Source of the DNA: JAUXIQ01 sp030620925 [NCBI: Nitrospinota bacterium]
Lineage (GTDB): Bacteria; JAUXIQ01
Assembly: GCA_030620925.1 (NCBI GenBank)
Contig: JAUXIQ010000099.1
Location: forward strand, 1-7,116
Length of the DNA stretch: 7,116 nucleotides
Direction of reading: 5' to 3'
Part shown: positions 1-5,682 of the stretch, piece after piece
Layout: the number at the start of each line of letters is the position of its first letter
How positions within the stretch are numbered: the first letter of the stretch is position 1
Position numbers and translations under genes: made by a program
Notes under the pieces: generated by a model
Databases searched by the model: none
Told to the model about the DNA's origin: nothing
The model's input: only the letters and a program-made list of their open reading frames with translations

Positions 1-1683
1 CCCAGCGCCGCGGAAAGTACTATCTTCAACCAGCAGGAGCTGGATGCGGGTCTCAGGCTCTCCTGCCAAACGGAGCTGACGGACGACCTCGCAGTGGACA
101 CCACACCCCAGAGGGAGGCGGAGTCCCTCCAGATACTCACTCAGGGGATTGGAAGGGAAACGGAGTTAAGCCCTGCCCTGAAAAAAATAGAGCTCGATCC
201 GATAGAACCTTCCCTTGAAGACCAACGGGCCGACTGGGAACGGGTAAAAGATGCCGTAAAGGAAAAGTTCGGCGTTACCCTGCAACCCCCGAAGCGTGAA
301 CTGTTCCAGGAGCTCCCCGGCATTCTCAGGAAAAAGGGGGGTGCCCTTTCCATTTTTCTACACGGAAACGATATCCTGGAACTGGCCGGAGACAGCGAAA
401 AGGGGCTCTACGGAGTGGCCCTGGATATGGGGACCACTACCGTGGTGGGCTACCTCATGGACCTCGAGAAAGGAAAAGAGCTGGCGGTAGCTTCCACGTT
501 GAACCAGCAGTCAGACCACGGCCATGACCTGATGTCACGCATAACTTACGCCCAGACGAGCGAAGACGGACTCAAGACGCTTCACGAAAAAGGAATAGCC
601 TCCGTTAACAGGGTCATGGCGGAGCTGGCGGACGAAGCGGGTATCAGTGCCACCGATATCTACCATCTCACAGTGGTGGGTAATACCTGTATGCACCACT
701 TTTTGCTTGAGCTTGACCCCCGCAACGTCGGGCTCTCACCTTATATCCCGGTGCTCACCGGCGCTTACACGGCCGAGGCCGGGGAACTGGGTATAAATGT
801 GAACCCCGGGGCGGCGGTTGATTTCCTGCCCAACGTAGCAGGGTTCGTGGGGGCGGATATCGTGGGCGTCCTGCTCACCACCCTTATTCATCGAAGTCAG
901 GAAATCTGCATCGCCCTGGATATAGGCACCAACGGTGAGATAGCCATGGGCAGCAGGGACGGCGTGCTGGTATGCTCCACGGCGGCGGGACCGGCCTTCG
1001 AAGGAGCCAGAATAAGGCACGGCATGCGTGCTTCAGCGGGTGCCGTTCATCGGGTGCACGTGGAAGACGGCGCACTGGTTGTGGAGACCGTCAATGAACA
1101 ACCGCCCGTGGGGATATGCGGCTCCGGTCTGATAGACGCGGCTGCCCTGCTCCTCAATCACGGACTGATGGACGAATCGGGTAGAATCCTGCTATCTTCA
1201 GAGGTACGGGAAGACGATTCCGCATTCCTTAAGGAACGGCTTTACGAGGATGAAGACACCAGGGGGTTTATTGTGGCTTACCCCCACGAGTCTACCACAG
1301 GGGATGCGGTGGTAATAACCCAGCAAGACATCAGAGAGCTTCAACTGGCCAAAGGAGCTATCTTCGCCGGTATCCAGATGCTAAAAAAAGAATTGGGCAT
1401 AACCGATGAGGACGTGGCCAAAATCTATCTTGCCGGGGCCTTCGGAAATTATCTGAACCCCGCCAGCGCAATGCGTATGGGCCTTATACCGTTCGTGCCG
1501 CTTAAAAAAGTGGTGAGCATCGGCAACGCCGCCGGGCATGGGGCTCGGCTGGCGCTTCTCTCCACGCGGGAGATGGAGCAGGCTGAAGAAATAGCTTCCA
1601 GCATGAGGTATATAGAACTTGCGGTCATGAAGGACTTCCAAGACCATTTCATCCAGGCCATGAACTTCCCCGCTCAACTTTGA
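1..1683 (+). CDS. RACo-like corrinoid-activating ASKHA/ferredoxin protein (DUF4445), 5' partial
   Basis: Probable ATP-dependent reductive activator that returns the cobalt of corrinoid methyl carriers from Co(II) to Co(I). The frame is open to base 1 and ends at TGA 1681-1683, leaving 560 visible residues. GTG at 94 is internal, because codons 14-32 before it read as the end of a plant-type [2Fe-2S] ferredoxin domain (LDAGLRLSCQTELTDDLAV); Cys at codon 22 should be its fourth ligand. A linker follows, then the ASKHA fold: GVALDMGTTT from codon 138, VVGNTCMHH, IALDIGTNGE at about codons 304-313, AAGPAFEGARI, GICGSGLIDAAA, and near the C-terminus IYLAGAFGNYLNPA and IGNAAGHGA. These are hallmarks of the DUF4445/RACo family. 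Characterised RACo is about 630 residues, so roughly 70 residues probably lie upstream. It is separated by 144 bases from a flavin/iron-sulfur dehydrogenase set. The methyltransferase and corrinoid protein it would serve are not in view, so the exact partner is inferred. Confidence 0.9.
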   Translation, partial: PSAAESTIFNQQELDAGLRLSCQTELTDDLAVDTTPQREAESLQILTQGIGRETELSPALKKIELDPIEPSLEDQRADWERVKDAVKEKFGVTLQPPKRELFQELPGILRKKGGALSIFLHGNDILELAGDSEKGLYGVALDMGTTTVVGYLMDLEKGKELAVASTLNQQSDHGHDLMSRITYAQTSEDGLKTLHEKGIASVNRVMAELADEAGISATDIYHLTVVGNTCMHHFLLELDPRNVGLSPYIPVLTGAYTAEAGELGINVNPGAAVDFLPNVAGFVGADIVGVLLTTLIHRSQEICIALDIGTNGEIAMGSRDGVLVCSTAAGPAFEGARIRHGMRASAGAVHRVHVEDGALVVETVNEQPPVGICGSGLIDAAALLLNHGLMDESGRILLSSEVREDDSAFLKERLYEDEDTRGFIVAYPHESTTGDAVVITQQDIRELQLAKGAIFAGIQMLKKELGITDEDVAKIYLAGAFGNYLNPASAMRMGLIPFVPLKKVVSIGNAAGHGARLALLSTREMEQAEEIASSMRYIELAVMKDFQDHFIQAMNFPAQL

Positions 1684-1690
1684 CCGGGTA

Positions 1691-1718
1691 TTGACGCTCC
1701 GTCGGACACTGTGCTAAT
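1691..1718 (+). promoter_or_regulatory. Putative sigma70-type promoter before the dehydrogenase genes
   Basis: TTGACG at 1691-1696 matches the -35 consensus at five of six positions. After 16 bases comes GCTAAT (1713-1718), which matches the -10 at four of six and is preceded by TGT, an extended -10 motif. It lies just after the stop codon of the RACo-like gene and would give a leader of about 100 bases that includes the hairpin at 1760-1790. This is a pattern match only; read-through from the upstream gene is also possible. Confidence 0.4.
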
Positions 1719-1759
1719 GTTTTGCCGCAGCCTGGAGAAAAAGACGTTTGGGAAATATT

Positions 1760-1790
1760 TTTGAACCCCGTGTTCCGCGGGGCATTCAAA
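1760..1790 (+). repeat. Leader hairpin, REP-like palindrome
   Basis: Arms TTTGAA (1760-1765) and TTCAAA (1785-1790) enclose CCCCGTG (1766-1772) paired with CGCGGGG (1776-1782) around a TTC loop, with CA (1783-1784) bulged. This gives 13 base pairs including one G-T. No T-run follows, so it is not a standard intrinsic terminator. Its CCCCG-N2-TTCCGCGGG core recurs at 3883-3898, which suggests a dispersed palindromic repeat or an mRNA-stabilising 5' hairpin. Confidence 0.55.
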
Positions 1791-1827
1791 CTTCTTGCAA
1801 AAGCTTTTATGTTAAGTTGAGAGAACA

Positions 1828-2175
1828 ATGCGTAAGGATAAAGAGCTGAGGGTAAACGAGCACCCCATACTCGGTAGTGCTGAAGAAAGGCCCCGGGTGA
1901 AAATAAAGGTGGACGATCAGTGGATGGAGGCCATCGAAGGGGAGCCGGTGGCCGCCGCGCTCATGGCTTCAGGAAAGATGGTCTTCCGCTACACCACCAG
2001 ACTGAACGAGCCCAGGGGAGTGTTCTGCGCTATCGGCAGATGCACCGACTGCATGATGACTGTGGACGGTATCCCCAACGTCCGCACCTGCATAACTCCG
2101 GTCAGGGAAGGGATGGTGATCCTGACCCAGAGAGGCGAAGGCAGATGGGAGGGCATCAGCTTTGAAAAAGGTTGA
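1828..2175 (+). CDS. Small [2Fe-2S]-binding subunit (HcnA / sarcosine oxidase alpha N-terminal-like)
   Basis: A 115-residue ferredoxin-like protein of the Fer2_4 type. It resembles the small HcnA subunit of hydrogen cyanide synthase, gamma-type subunits of dye-linked amino acid dehydrogenases, and the N-terminus of heterotetrameric sarcosine oxidase alpha. It probably relays electrons from the flavin subunits. The family motif is clear: PRGVFCAIGRCTDC followed by VRTC places the cluster cysteines at residues 67, 72, 75 and 88. The region before it (about residues 22-60) fits the beta-grasp half, including VAAALMASG. ATG 1828 is preceded by a weak GAGAG at 1819-1823. The end overlaps the start of the next gene by 14 bases, suggesting translational coupling and a shared complex. 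The substrate cannot be told from this subunit. Confidence 0.88.
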   Translation: MRKDKELRVNEHPILGSAEERPRVKIKVDDQWMEAIEGEPVAAALMASGKMVFRYTTRLNEPRGVFCAIGRCTDCMMTVDGIPNVRTCITPVREGMVILTQRGEGRWEGISFEKG

Positions 2176-3244
2176 ACTGGCCGTGATCGGCGCCGGCCCT
2201 GCCGGCCTTTGCGCCGCCATAGAAGGGGCGAAGCACGGCCTTCAGGTAACTCTCATAGATGAAAACATCCGGGCGGGAGGCCAGCTTTTCAAGCAGATAC
2301 ACAAATTTTTCGGTTCCGGGGTGCACCGCGCCGGAATCAGGGGAGTGGATATCGGCTCCCAGCTTCTGGACGAAACAGAGAAAGCGGGTGTTGAGGTTAT
2401 GCTGGACACGGTTGTGTGGGGTCTGTTCGAAGACAAGGTCCTGGCCCTTGTCCACGAAGGACGCAGCACCCAGCTCAGCGCCGAGCGAATCATCCTGGCC
2501 GCGGGAGCCACGGAAAACGCACTGGCCTTCCCCGGCTGGACGCTGCCCGGTGTAATGGGCGCGGGTGCGGCGCAGACGATGATGAACATGCATCGCGTTA
2601 TGCCGGGCAAGAAGGCCATCATGGTGGGCTCCGGGAACGTGGGGCTGATCGTGGGCTACCAGCTTATTCAGGCGGGCATCAAGCTTGAGCTACTGGTGGA
2701 AGCGGCTCCTGAAATCGGAGGGTATTCAGTCCACGCAAGCAAGCTCGCGCGCAACGGCGTAAAAATTTTCACCTCCACCACCATTAAAGAAGCGAGAGGT
2801 GATGAACGGGTGGAGAGCGCGGTGACCGTTTCCGTGGATGAGAATTGGAATCCCGTGCCCGGCACTGAAAGAGAACATGAAGTGGACATGGTGTGCCTTG
2901 CCGTGGGCCTCTCACCTCTCATCGAACTTGCCAGGCTGGCGGGGTGCGGATTCAAATACCTCTCGGAGCTGGGGGGGCATGTCCCGCTGCACGATGAAAA
3001 GATGGAGACGACTCAGCCGGGCATTTACGTTGCCGGTGACATTGCAGGTATAGACGAGGCCAGCACGGCCATGGAAGAAGGCAGAATCGCTGCCCTGGCG
3101 GCGGCCGAATCGCTGGGACGATTGGGCGGCGAAGAGGCGGACGCTCTTAAAAAGAGCGCCAGGAAAAGGATGGAAGAATTCTGGGACGGCTCCTTCGGCC
3201 GCCGGGTGAAGGCGTCCAAGGAGAGCCTGTCCGTTAAGGAGTAA
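2162..3244 (+). CDS. NAD(P)/FAD-dependent oxidoreductase subunit (HcnB-like, alpha subunit of amino acid dehydrogenase complex)
   Basis: A 360-residue pyridine-nucleotide-disulfide-oxidoreductase-fold flavoprotein. GAGPAG at residues 10-15 is the FAD Rossmann motif, with an acidic strand end (LIDEN, 31-35) and RAGGQLFKQ after it. AAGATE lies at 113-118, a second nucleotide-binding motif GSGNVG at 156-161, and the closing FAD motif (IYVAGDIAGIDEAS) at about 288-301. There is no redox-active CxxC, so it is not a thioredoxin-reductase-type enzyme. It resembles HcnB, octopine oxidase OoxA and the alpha subunit of proline or hydroxyproline dehydrogenases. Those homologues are usually about 100 residues longer and carry a C-terminal BFD [2Fe-2S] domain. 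That domain is absent here and appears as a separate protein at 4029-4295. The start is TTG 2162, inside the preceding gene, supported by GGGAGGG at 2147-2153 eight bases upstream. It probably passes electrons between the catalytic flavoprotein and iron-sulfur carriers or NAD. Confidence 0.88.
   Translation: MKKVELAVIGAGPAGLCAAIEGAKHGLQVTLIDENIRAGGQLFKQIHKFFGSGVHRAGIRGVDIGSQLLDETEKAGVEVMLDTVVWGLFEDKVLALVHEGRSTQLSAERIILAAGATENALAFPGWTLPGVMGAGAAQTMMNMHRVMPGKKAIMVGSGNVGLIVGYQLIQAGIKLELLVEAAPEIGGYSVHASKLARNGVKIFTSTTIKEARGDERVESAVTVSVDENWNPVPGTEREHEVDMVCLAVGLSPLIELARLAGCGFKYLSELGGHVPLHDEKMETTQPGIYVAGDIAGIDEASTAMEEGRIAALAAAESLGRLGGEEADALKKSARKRMEEFWDGSFGRRVKASKESLSVKE
3236..3241 (+). promoter_or_regulatory. 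Ribosome binding site of the dicluster ferredoxin gene
   Basis: AAGGAG, a near-complete Shine-Dalgarno, lies in the last codons of the preceding gene and nine bases before ATG 3251. It fixes that start and shows the two genes are co-transcribed. Confidence 0.7.
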
Positions 3245-3250
3245 AGAAAA

Positions 3251-3742
3251 ATGACTTTGTTGAAAGACGGCGTTTTGACAAATGAAGAACTGGAAGCACT
3301 GCCCTGCGTGCCCGGCCGGGAAAGAATGGAAAAAGGCGCAGTGGTGGTTATCGAATGTCCGCAGGACATTCCTTGCAACCCCTGCGAACCTGCCTGTCCC
3401 AAAGGGGCCATCGTGGTCGGGGGACCCATAACCAACATACCCGTCCTCAAAGAAGACCTCTGCGACGGGTGCGGGCTCTGCGTTGCTCCCTGCCCGGGGC
3501 AGGCCATATTCGTGGTCGACCTCAATCACGGGAATGATGAAGCGGCGGTGAGCCTCCCCTACGAATTCCAGCCGCTGCCCGATAAGGGGCAGAAGGTGAA
3601 GGCTCTGAACCGGCGCGGCGAGGCCGTTCATGAAGGGACGGTGGTGAAAGTTCTAACACCTTCTTCCTTCGACAGGACGGCGGTGATTACCGTTACCGTG
3701 CCCAAAGAGCTGGCCATGGAGGTGCGCAGCATACGCCTGTAG
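3251..3742 (+). CDS. 4Fe-4S dicluster ferredoxin-type subunit
   Basis: A 163-residue iron-sulfur protein, six bases after the flavoprotein gene. Two cysteine motifs occur: C36, C42, C45, C49-Pro, with spacing Cx5Cx2Cx3CP (CPQDIPCNPCEPACP), and the canonical C71, C74, C77, C81-Pro (CDGCGLCVAPCP). This predicts two [4Fe-4S] clusters in a bacterial-ferredoxin fold covering about residues 30-92. An extra Cys19 lies outside the motifs. Residues from about 108 to 163 form a cysteine-free, beta-rich tail that resembles no domain I can name. Classical HcnABC lacks such a subunit. Here it would extend the electron path from the flavins to a low-potential acceptor or a membrane carrier (inference). There is no signal peptide or membrane segment, so it is probably cytoplasmic. 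Confidence 0.85.
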   Translation: MTLLKDGVLTNEELEALPCVPGRERMEKGAVVVIECPQDIPCNPCEPACPKGAIVVGGPITNIPVLKEDLCDGCGLCVAPCPGQAIFVVDLNHGNDEAAVSLPYEFQPLPDKGQKVKALNRRGEAVHEGTVVKVLTPSSFDRTAVITVTVPKELAMEVRSIRL

Positions 3743-3777
3743 CGAGACAGGTAGGGGCGAGCGGTGCCAGCCTTTTA

Positions 3778-3801
3778 TCACCCTCCCCTCAAGGGAGGTG
3801 A
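3778..3801 (+). repeat. Stable hairpin after the ferredoxin gene, possible weak terminator or processing site
   Basis: TCACCCTCCC (3778-3787) pairs with GGGAGGTGA (3793-3801): nine pairs with one bulged C (3781) and a CTCAA loop. It begins 36 bases after the stop codon. No T-run follows directly, so transcription may continue. An RNA-stability or processing role, or a repeat-family palindrome, is equally possible. Confidence 0.5.
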
Positions 3802-3851
3802 GCTTCAACTAAGCTGAACGCTCTTTAATAGTGAGGTAATAGTTGATATGA

Positions 3852-3954
3852 AAAGTGTGGTATCCGTTTTCCTCCCACTTTACCCCGCCTTCCGCGGGAG
3901 GACTCGCCCTTAACCTTGAGTCAGGGAGAAAAGGCTAAGCGGAATACCAGCTTT
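3852..3954. repeat. ~103-base imperfect palindrome with two internal hairpins (MITE-like or structured RNA)
   Basis: The left arm segments AAAG (3852-3855), TGGTAT (3858-3863), CCG (3864-3866), TTTTC (3867-3871) and TCCC (3873-3876) pair in order with CTTT (3951-3954), ATACCA (3944-3949), CGG (3940-3942), GAAAA (3928-3932) and GGGA (3924-3927). That makes 22 base pairs, with short bulges and one seven-base bulge (3933-3939). Inside are CCCGC/GCGGG (3884-3888 with 3894-3898) and GACTC/GAGTC (3901-3905 with 3918-3922). The overall shape is a long arm carrying two hairpins. I cannot tell from one copy whether it is a mobile miniature element or a transcribed RNA. Confidence 0.55.
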
Positions 3955-3998
3955 AAAGAAATAAATTCAAATAAATTACTACAAAATCAATTACTCAA

Positions 3999-4014
3999 GT
4001 ATATTATTATATAC
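3999..4014. promoter_or_regulatory. AT-rich inverted repeat just before the BFD gene ribosome binding site
   Basis: GTATAT (3999-4004) and ATATAC (4009-4014) are perfect inverted arms around TATT. AGAGG (4016-4020) follows at once, eight bases before the TTG start at 4029. It could be an operator, part of a -10 region (TATTAT at 4002-4007), or a weak hairpin near the ribosome binding site. Only the symmetry itself is seen. Confidence 0.35.
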
Positions 4015-4028
4015 AAGAGGTTAAACTA

Positions 4029-4295
4029 TTGAATGAACTGATAATTTGTAGATGTGAAGAGGTAACAAAAGATGAGATTCTGGAGGCCATCGGCGCCGGG
4101 GCCATCTCTATAAACGCCATAAAAAGATTGACCAGGGCGGGAATGGGCCTCTGCCAGGGAAAGATTTGCTGTCGACTGTTGAGCCTGCTGCTTTCCGATG
4201 AGCTCAAAACTCCGCTCGGCGAATTGGAACCTTATTCGGTCAGGCCGCCGGTGAGGCCGGTGAAGTTTTCTGCGTTGATAGCTGATGAAGAATGA
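4029..4295 (+). CDS. Stand-alone BFD-like [2Fe-2S]-binding protein
   Basis: An 88-residue protein of the bacterioferritin-associated-ferredoxin (Fer2_BFD) type. Cluster ligands are C7 and C9 in IICRCEEVT, and C42 and C47 in TRAGMGLCQGKICC, an arrangement typical of BFD domains in HcnB, OoxA and glycerol-3-phosphate dehydrogenase. Cys48 is an additional adjacent cysteine. The sequence between them (EILEAIGAGAISINAIKRL) matches the helical part. In related oxidoreductases this domain is fused to the C-terminus of the flavoprotein; here it is separate, matching the short alpha subunit at 2162-3244. The start is TTG 4029, backed by AGAGG at 4016-4020; no ATG in the frame precedes the first cysteine motif. 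The next gene begins 18 bases after its stop. It probably docks between the two flavoproteins as an electron relay. Confidence 0.87.
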   Translation: MNELIICRCEEVTKDEILEAIGAGAISINAIKRLTRAGMGLCQGKICCRLLSLLLSDELKTPLGELEPYSVRPPVRPVKFSALIADEE

Positions 4296-4313
4296 AGAGG
4301 CGGTTAATATCTG

Positions 4314-5441
4314 ATGGAAAAAAGCAGCGACCGCATCGTGATAGCAGGAGGTGGAATCATAGGCTGCGCCATCGCCTATTACCTTGGTCTGAAAGGAGTC
4401 AAGTCCACGGTGATAGAGCGCAGGGACGTGGGCTGTGAAGCCTCCAGCGCGGCGGCGGGGGGCCTCTGGCCCCAGGCGGAATCCTCTCGGCCCGGCATGT
4501 TCATGGACCTCTGCCTGGCCGGAAACGCAATGTTCGAGGAGCTTTCACGCCAACTTGAGCTGGATATAGAGTTCAGGCCGTCTGGCCTGCTGCACGTCGT
4601 TGAGGACGAGCAGTACCGGGAAGAAGCTGAAAAGCTGATGGAATGGCAGCTAGACAGCGGCCTTAAAGTAGATTGGCTGGACGCTTCCGAAACCCTCAAA
4701 CTTGAGCCTTCACTATCAGAAGACGTAATGGGCTCCCTCTATTTCCCGGATGACAACCATCTGAACCCCCTCAGCCTCACCAGAGCATTCGCCGTGGGCG
4801 CCAAAAAATTAGGGGCGGAAATATCCACCGGCACGTCTGTCACGGGCATCAAGACCGTCTCGGGGCGGGTATCATCCTTGGTCACCGACCGTGGCGAAAT
4901 CGGTGCGGACATCATCATCAACGCCGCCGGCTGCTGGGCCGGCCAGGTGGGCGCCATGGTGGATATGGAGGTGCCCGTGGAACCTGTCCGGGGCCAGATA
5001 ATACTCAGCGAACCGCTGCCACCGCTGTTCAAGAGGTGCATCGTAACCAGGGACGTCTACATTATTCAAAAACCGCGGGGGAACGTGGTGGTGGGCAGCA
5101 CCCGGGAGTTCGTGGGTTACGACAAGAGCGTCACTCCCGAAGCCATTCACCTGCTGCACCGGGGAGCCGTAAAGGCCATACCCAGGCTCAAAAGCGTATC
5201 CTTCATAAGGGCCTGGGCGGGTCTCAGACCCTACACGCCCGACGAGATACCCATTATGGGTGCTTCCGATGGGCCGGAGGGTTTCCTGCTGGCCACCGGG
5301 CATTTCAGGAACGGTATACTGCTATCGGCTATAACCGGCAAGCTCATGTCTGAGCTGATAACCGATGGGAAAGCTTCAATCCCCCTGGAAGGCTATCGGT
5401 TGTCCCGGTTCCTGCGGGGCGCTGAAGTGGAACGCAAATAA
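4314..5441 (+). CDS. DAO-family FAD-dependent amino/imino acid oxidoreductase (HcnC / ThiO / sarcosine oxidase beta-like)
   Basis: A 375-residue flavoprotein, probably the catalytic subunit that oxidises a small amino or imino acid (glycine, sarcosine, proline or a derivative) to the imine. The FAD Rossmann motif GGGIIG is at residues 12-17, with the ribose-binding acid at the end of TVIER (32-36). Then come CEASSAAAGGLW, typical of the DAO fold, VEPVRGQIILSE at 222-233 and WAGLRPYTPDEIPIMG at 301-316. The C-terminal GHFRNGILLSAITGKL (329-344) is diagnostic of the ThiO/HcnC/sarcosine oxidase group. Arg305 aligns with the arginine that binds the substrate carboxylate in glycine oxidase (family knowledge, aligned by eye). 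The length fits ThiO or a beta subunit. ATG 4314 follows the BFD gene by 18 bases; the GAGG at 4297-4300 is rather far upstream. The position after iron-sulfur subunit genes favours a dehydrogenase over an oxygen-using oxidase, but its place just upstream of thiSG leaves ThiO possible. Confidence 0.85.
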   Translation: MEKSSDRIVIAGGGIIGCAIAYYLGLKGVKSTVIERRDVGCEASSAAAGGLWPQAESSRPGMFMDLCLAGNAMFEELSRQLELDIEFRPSGLLHVVEDEQYREEAEKLMEWQLDSGLKVDWLDASETLKLEPSLSEDVMGSLYFPDDNHLNPLSLTRAFAVGAKKLGAEISTGTSVTGIKTVSGRVSSLVTDRGEIGADIIINAAGCWAGQVGAMVDMEVPVEPVRGQIILSEPLPPLFKRCIVTRDVYIIQKPRGNVVVGSTREFVGYDKSVTPEAIHLLHRGAVKAIPRLKSVSFIRAWAGLRPYTPDEIPIMGASDGPEGFLLATGHFRNGILLSAITGKLMSELITDGKASIPLEGYRLSRFLRGAEVERK

Positions 5442-5469
5442 CCCGTTTATTGATAGGGGAAAATAAGTG

Positions 5470-5499
5470 TTGACTTTATTCTTAAATTAGATGTAAATT
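5470..5499 (+). promoter_or_regulatory. Putative promoter of the thi operon
   Basis: TTGACT (5470-5475) is a five-of-six -35 match. It is followed by TGTAAA (5492-5497, spacing 16) or TAAATT (5494-5499, spacing 18), each a four-of-six -10 match. The predicted transcript start would fall at about 5504-5508, right where the riboswitch P1 stem begins, which supports the assignment. It implies the thi genes are transcribed independently of the upstream flavoprotein gene. Confidence 0.55.
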
Positions 5500-5507
5500 T
5501 AGTTTAA

Positions 5508-5591
5508 GGCCGTAGGGGTGTTTTATTACTGAGAGTCTTTAAGACAACCCTTCGAACCTGATCTGGATAATCCCAGCGTAGGGAAGCGGCC
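5508..5591 (+). promoter_or_regulatory. TPP riboswitch aptamer (THI element)
   Basis: This binds thiamine pyrophosphate in the nascent mRNA leader and controls the thiS-thiG operon downstream. The universally conserved parts are present: GGGGTG (5515-5520), CTGAGA (5529-5534), ACCC (5547-5550), then CCTGATCTGGATAAT (5557-5571) and CCAGCGTAGGGAAG (5573-5586). Stem P1 is GGCCG (5508-5512) with CGGCC (5587-5591). P2 is GGGT (5516-5519) with ACCC (5547-5550), P4 is about CCT (5557-5559) with AGG (5580-5582), and P5 is CTGG (5563-5566) with CCAG (5573-5576). The P3 arm is short, with only eight bases between GGGGTG and CTGAGA. A small optional P3a stem, GTC/GAC (5535-5537 with 5543-5545), follows the CTGAGA motif. 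Confidence 0.97.
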
Positions 5592-5634
5592 GGCTGAATC
5601 GAAAACATATAAAACCAATTCAGGCCGCGCTTCC
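5582..5634 (+). promoter_or_regulatory. Antiterminator of the TPP riboswitch
   Basis: GGAAGCG (5582-5588) pairs with CGCTTCC (5628-5634), CGGC (5591-5594) with GCCG (5624-5627), and TGAAT (5595-5599) with ATTCA (5618-5622). This gives 16 pairs with only small bulges. The left strand overlaps the 3' strand of aptamer stem P1 and the right strand overlaps the left arm of the terminator. The three structures are therefore mutually exclusive: ligand binding holds P1 and frees the terminator. Confidence 0.8.
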
Positions 5635-5655
5635 AGGTGAAGTGCGGCTTTTTTT
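5624..5655 (+). terminator. Rho-independent terminator of the TPP riboswitch
   Basis: GCCGCGCTTC (5624-5633) pairs with GAAGTGCGGC (5639-5648): ten pairs with one G-T, around a five-base CAGGT loop. Seven T residues follow (5649-5655). It lies between the aptamer and thiS, so it attenuates the operon when TPP is plentiful. Confidence 0.92.
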
Positions 5656-5682
5656 ATGATCACGCGGACGGAGCGCGAGGTA

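Larger units (their letters stand above)
3743..4028. other. 286-base non-coding gap splitting the dehydrogenase gene set
   Basis: No convincing gene lies here. It holds a strong hairpin at 3778-3801, a smaller one (AGCTT/AAGCT, 3801-3815), a large imperfect palindrome at 3852-3954, and an AT-rich stretch at 3955-4028 ending in the ribosome binding site of the next gene. The AT-rich part includes two copies of AAATAAATT (3959-3967 and 3969-3977) at a 10-base period and an inverted repeat at 3999-4014. Its composition is much lower in GC than the flanking genes. Confidence 0.7.

Noticed and set aside
94-96. GTG as the start codon of the first gene
   Set aside because: The frame stays open to base 1 and the upstream codons encode the end of a ferredoxin domain with a ligand cysteine, so this is an internal valine.
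2912-3631. Long minus-strand open frame (239 codons) opposite the flavoprotein and ferredoxin genes
   Set aside because: It is antisense to two genes with clear cofactor motifs, spans their junction and shows no recognisable domain. It is a by-product of GC-rich codon use.
3848-3913. Possible 21-codon small ORF in the gap (MKSVVSVFLPLYPAFRGR...)
   Set aside because: It lies within the palindrome, whose pairing explains the sequence. The GAGG upstream is distant and nothing supports translation.
3743-4028. CRISPR array or tRNA gene in the gap
   Set aside because: There are no regularly spaced repeats with unique spacers and no cloverleaf; only palindromes and AT-rich sequence are present.
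4314-5441. Calling this gene thiO outright
   Set aside because: Motifs are shared by ThiO, HcnC and sarcosine/proline dehydrogenase beta subunits. It lies with iron-sulfur subunits and upstream of, not under, the TPP riboswitch.
5656-5658. ATG as the start of thiS
   Set aside because: It directly follows the terminator T-run and lacks a usable ribosome binding site. ThiS proteins begin at the MNITVNGE position (5683).
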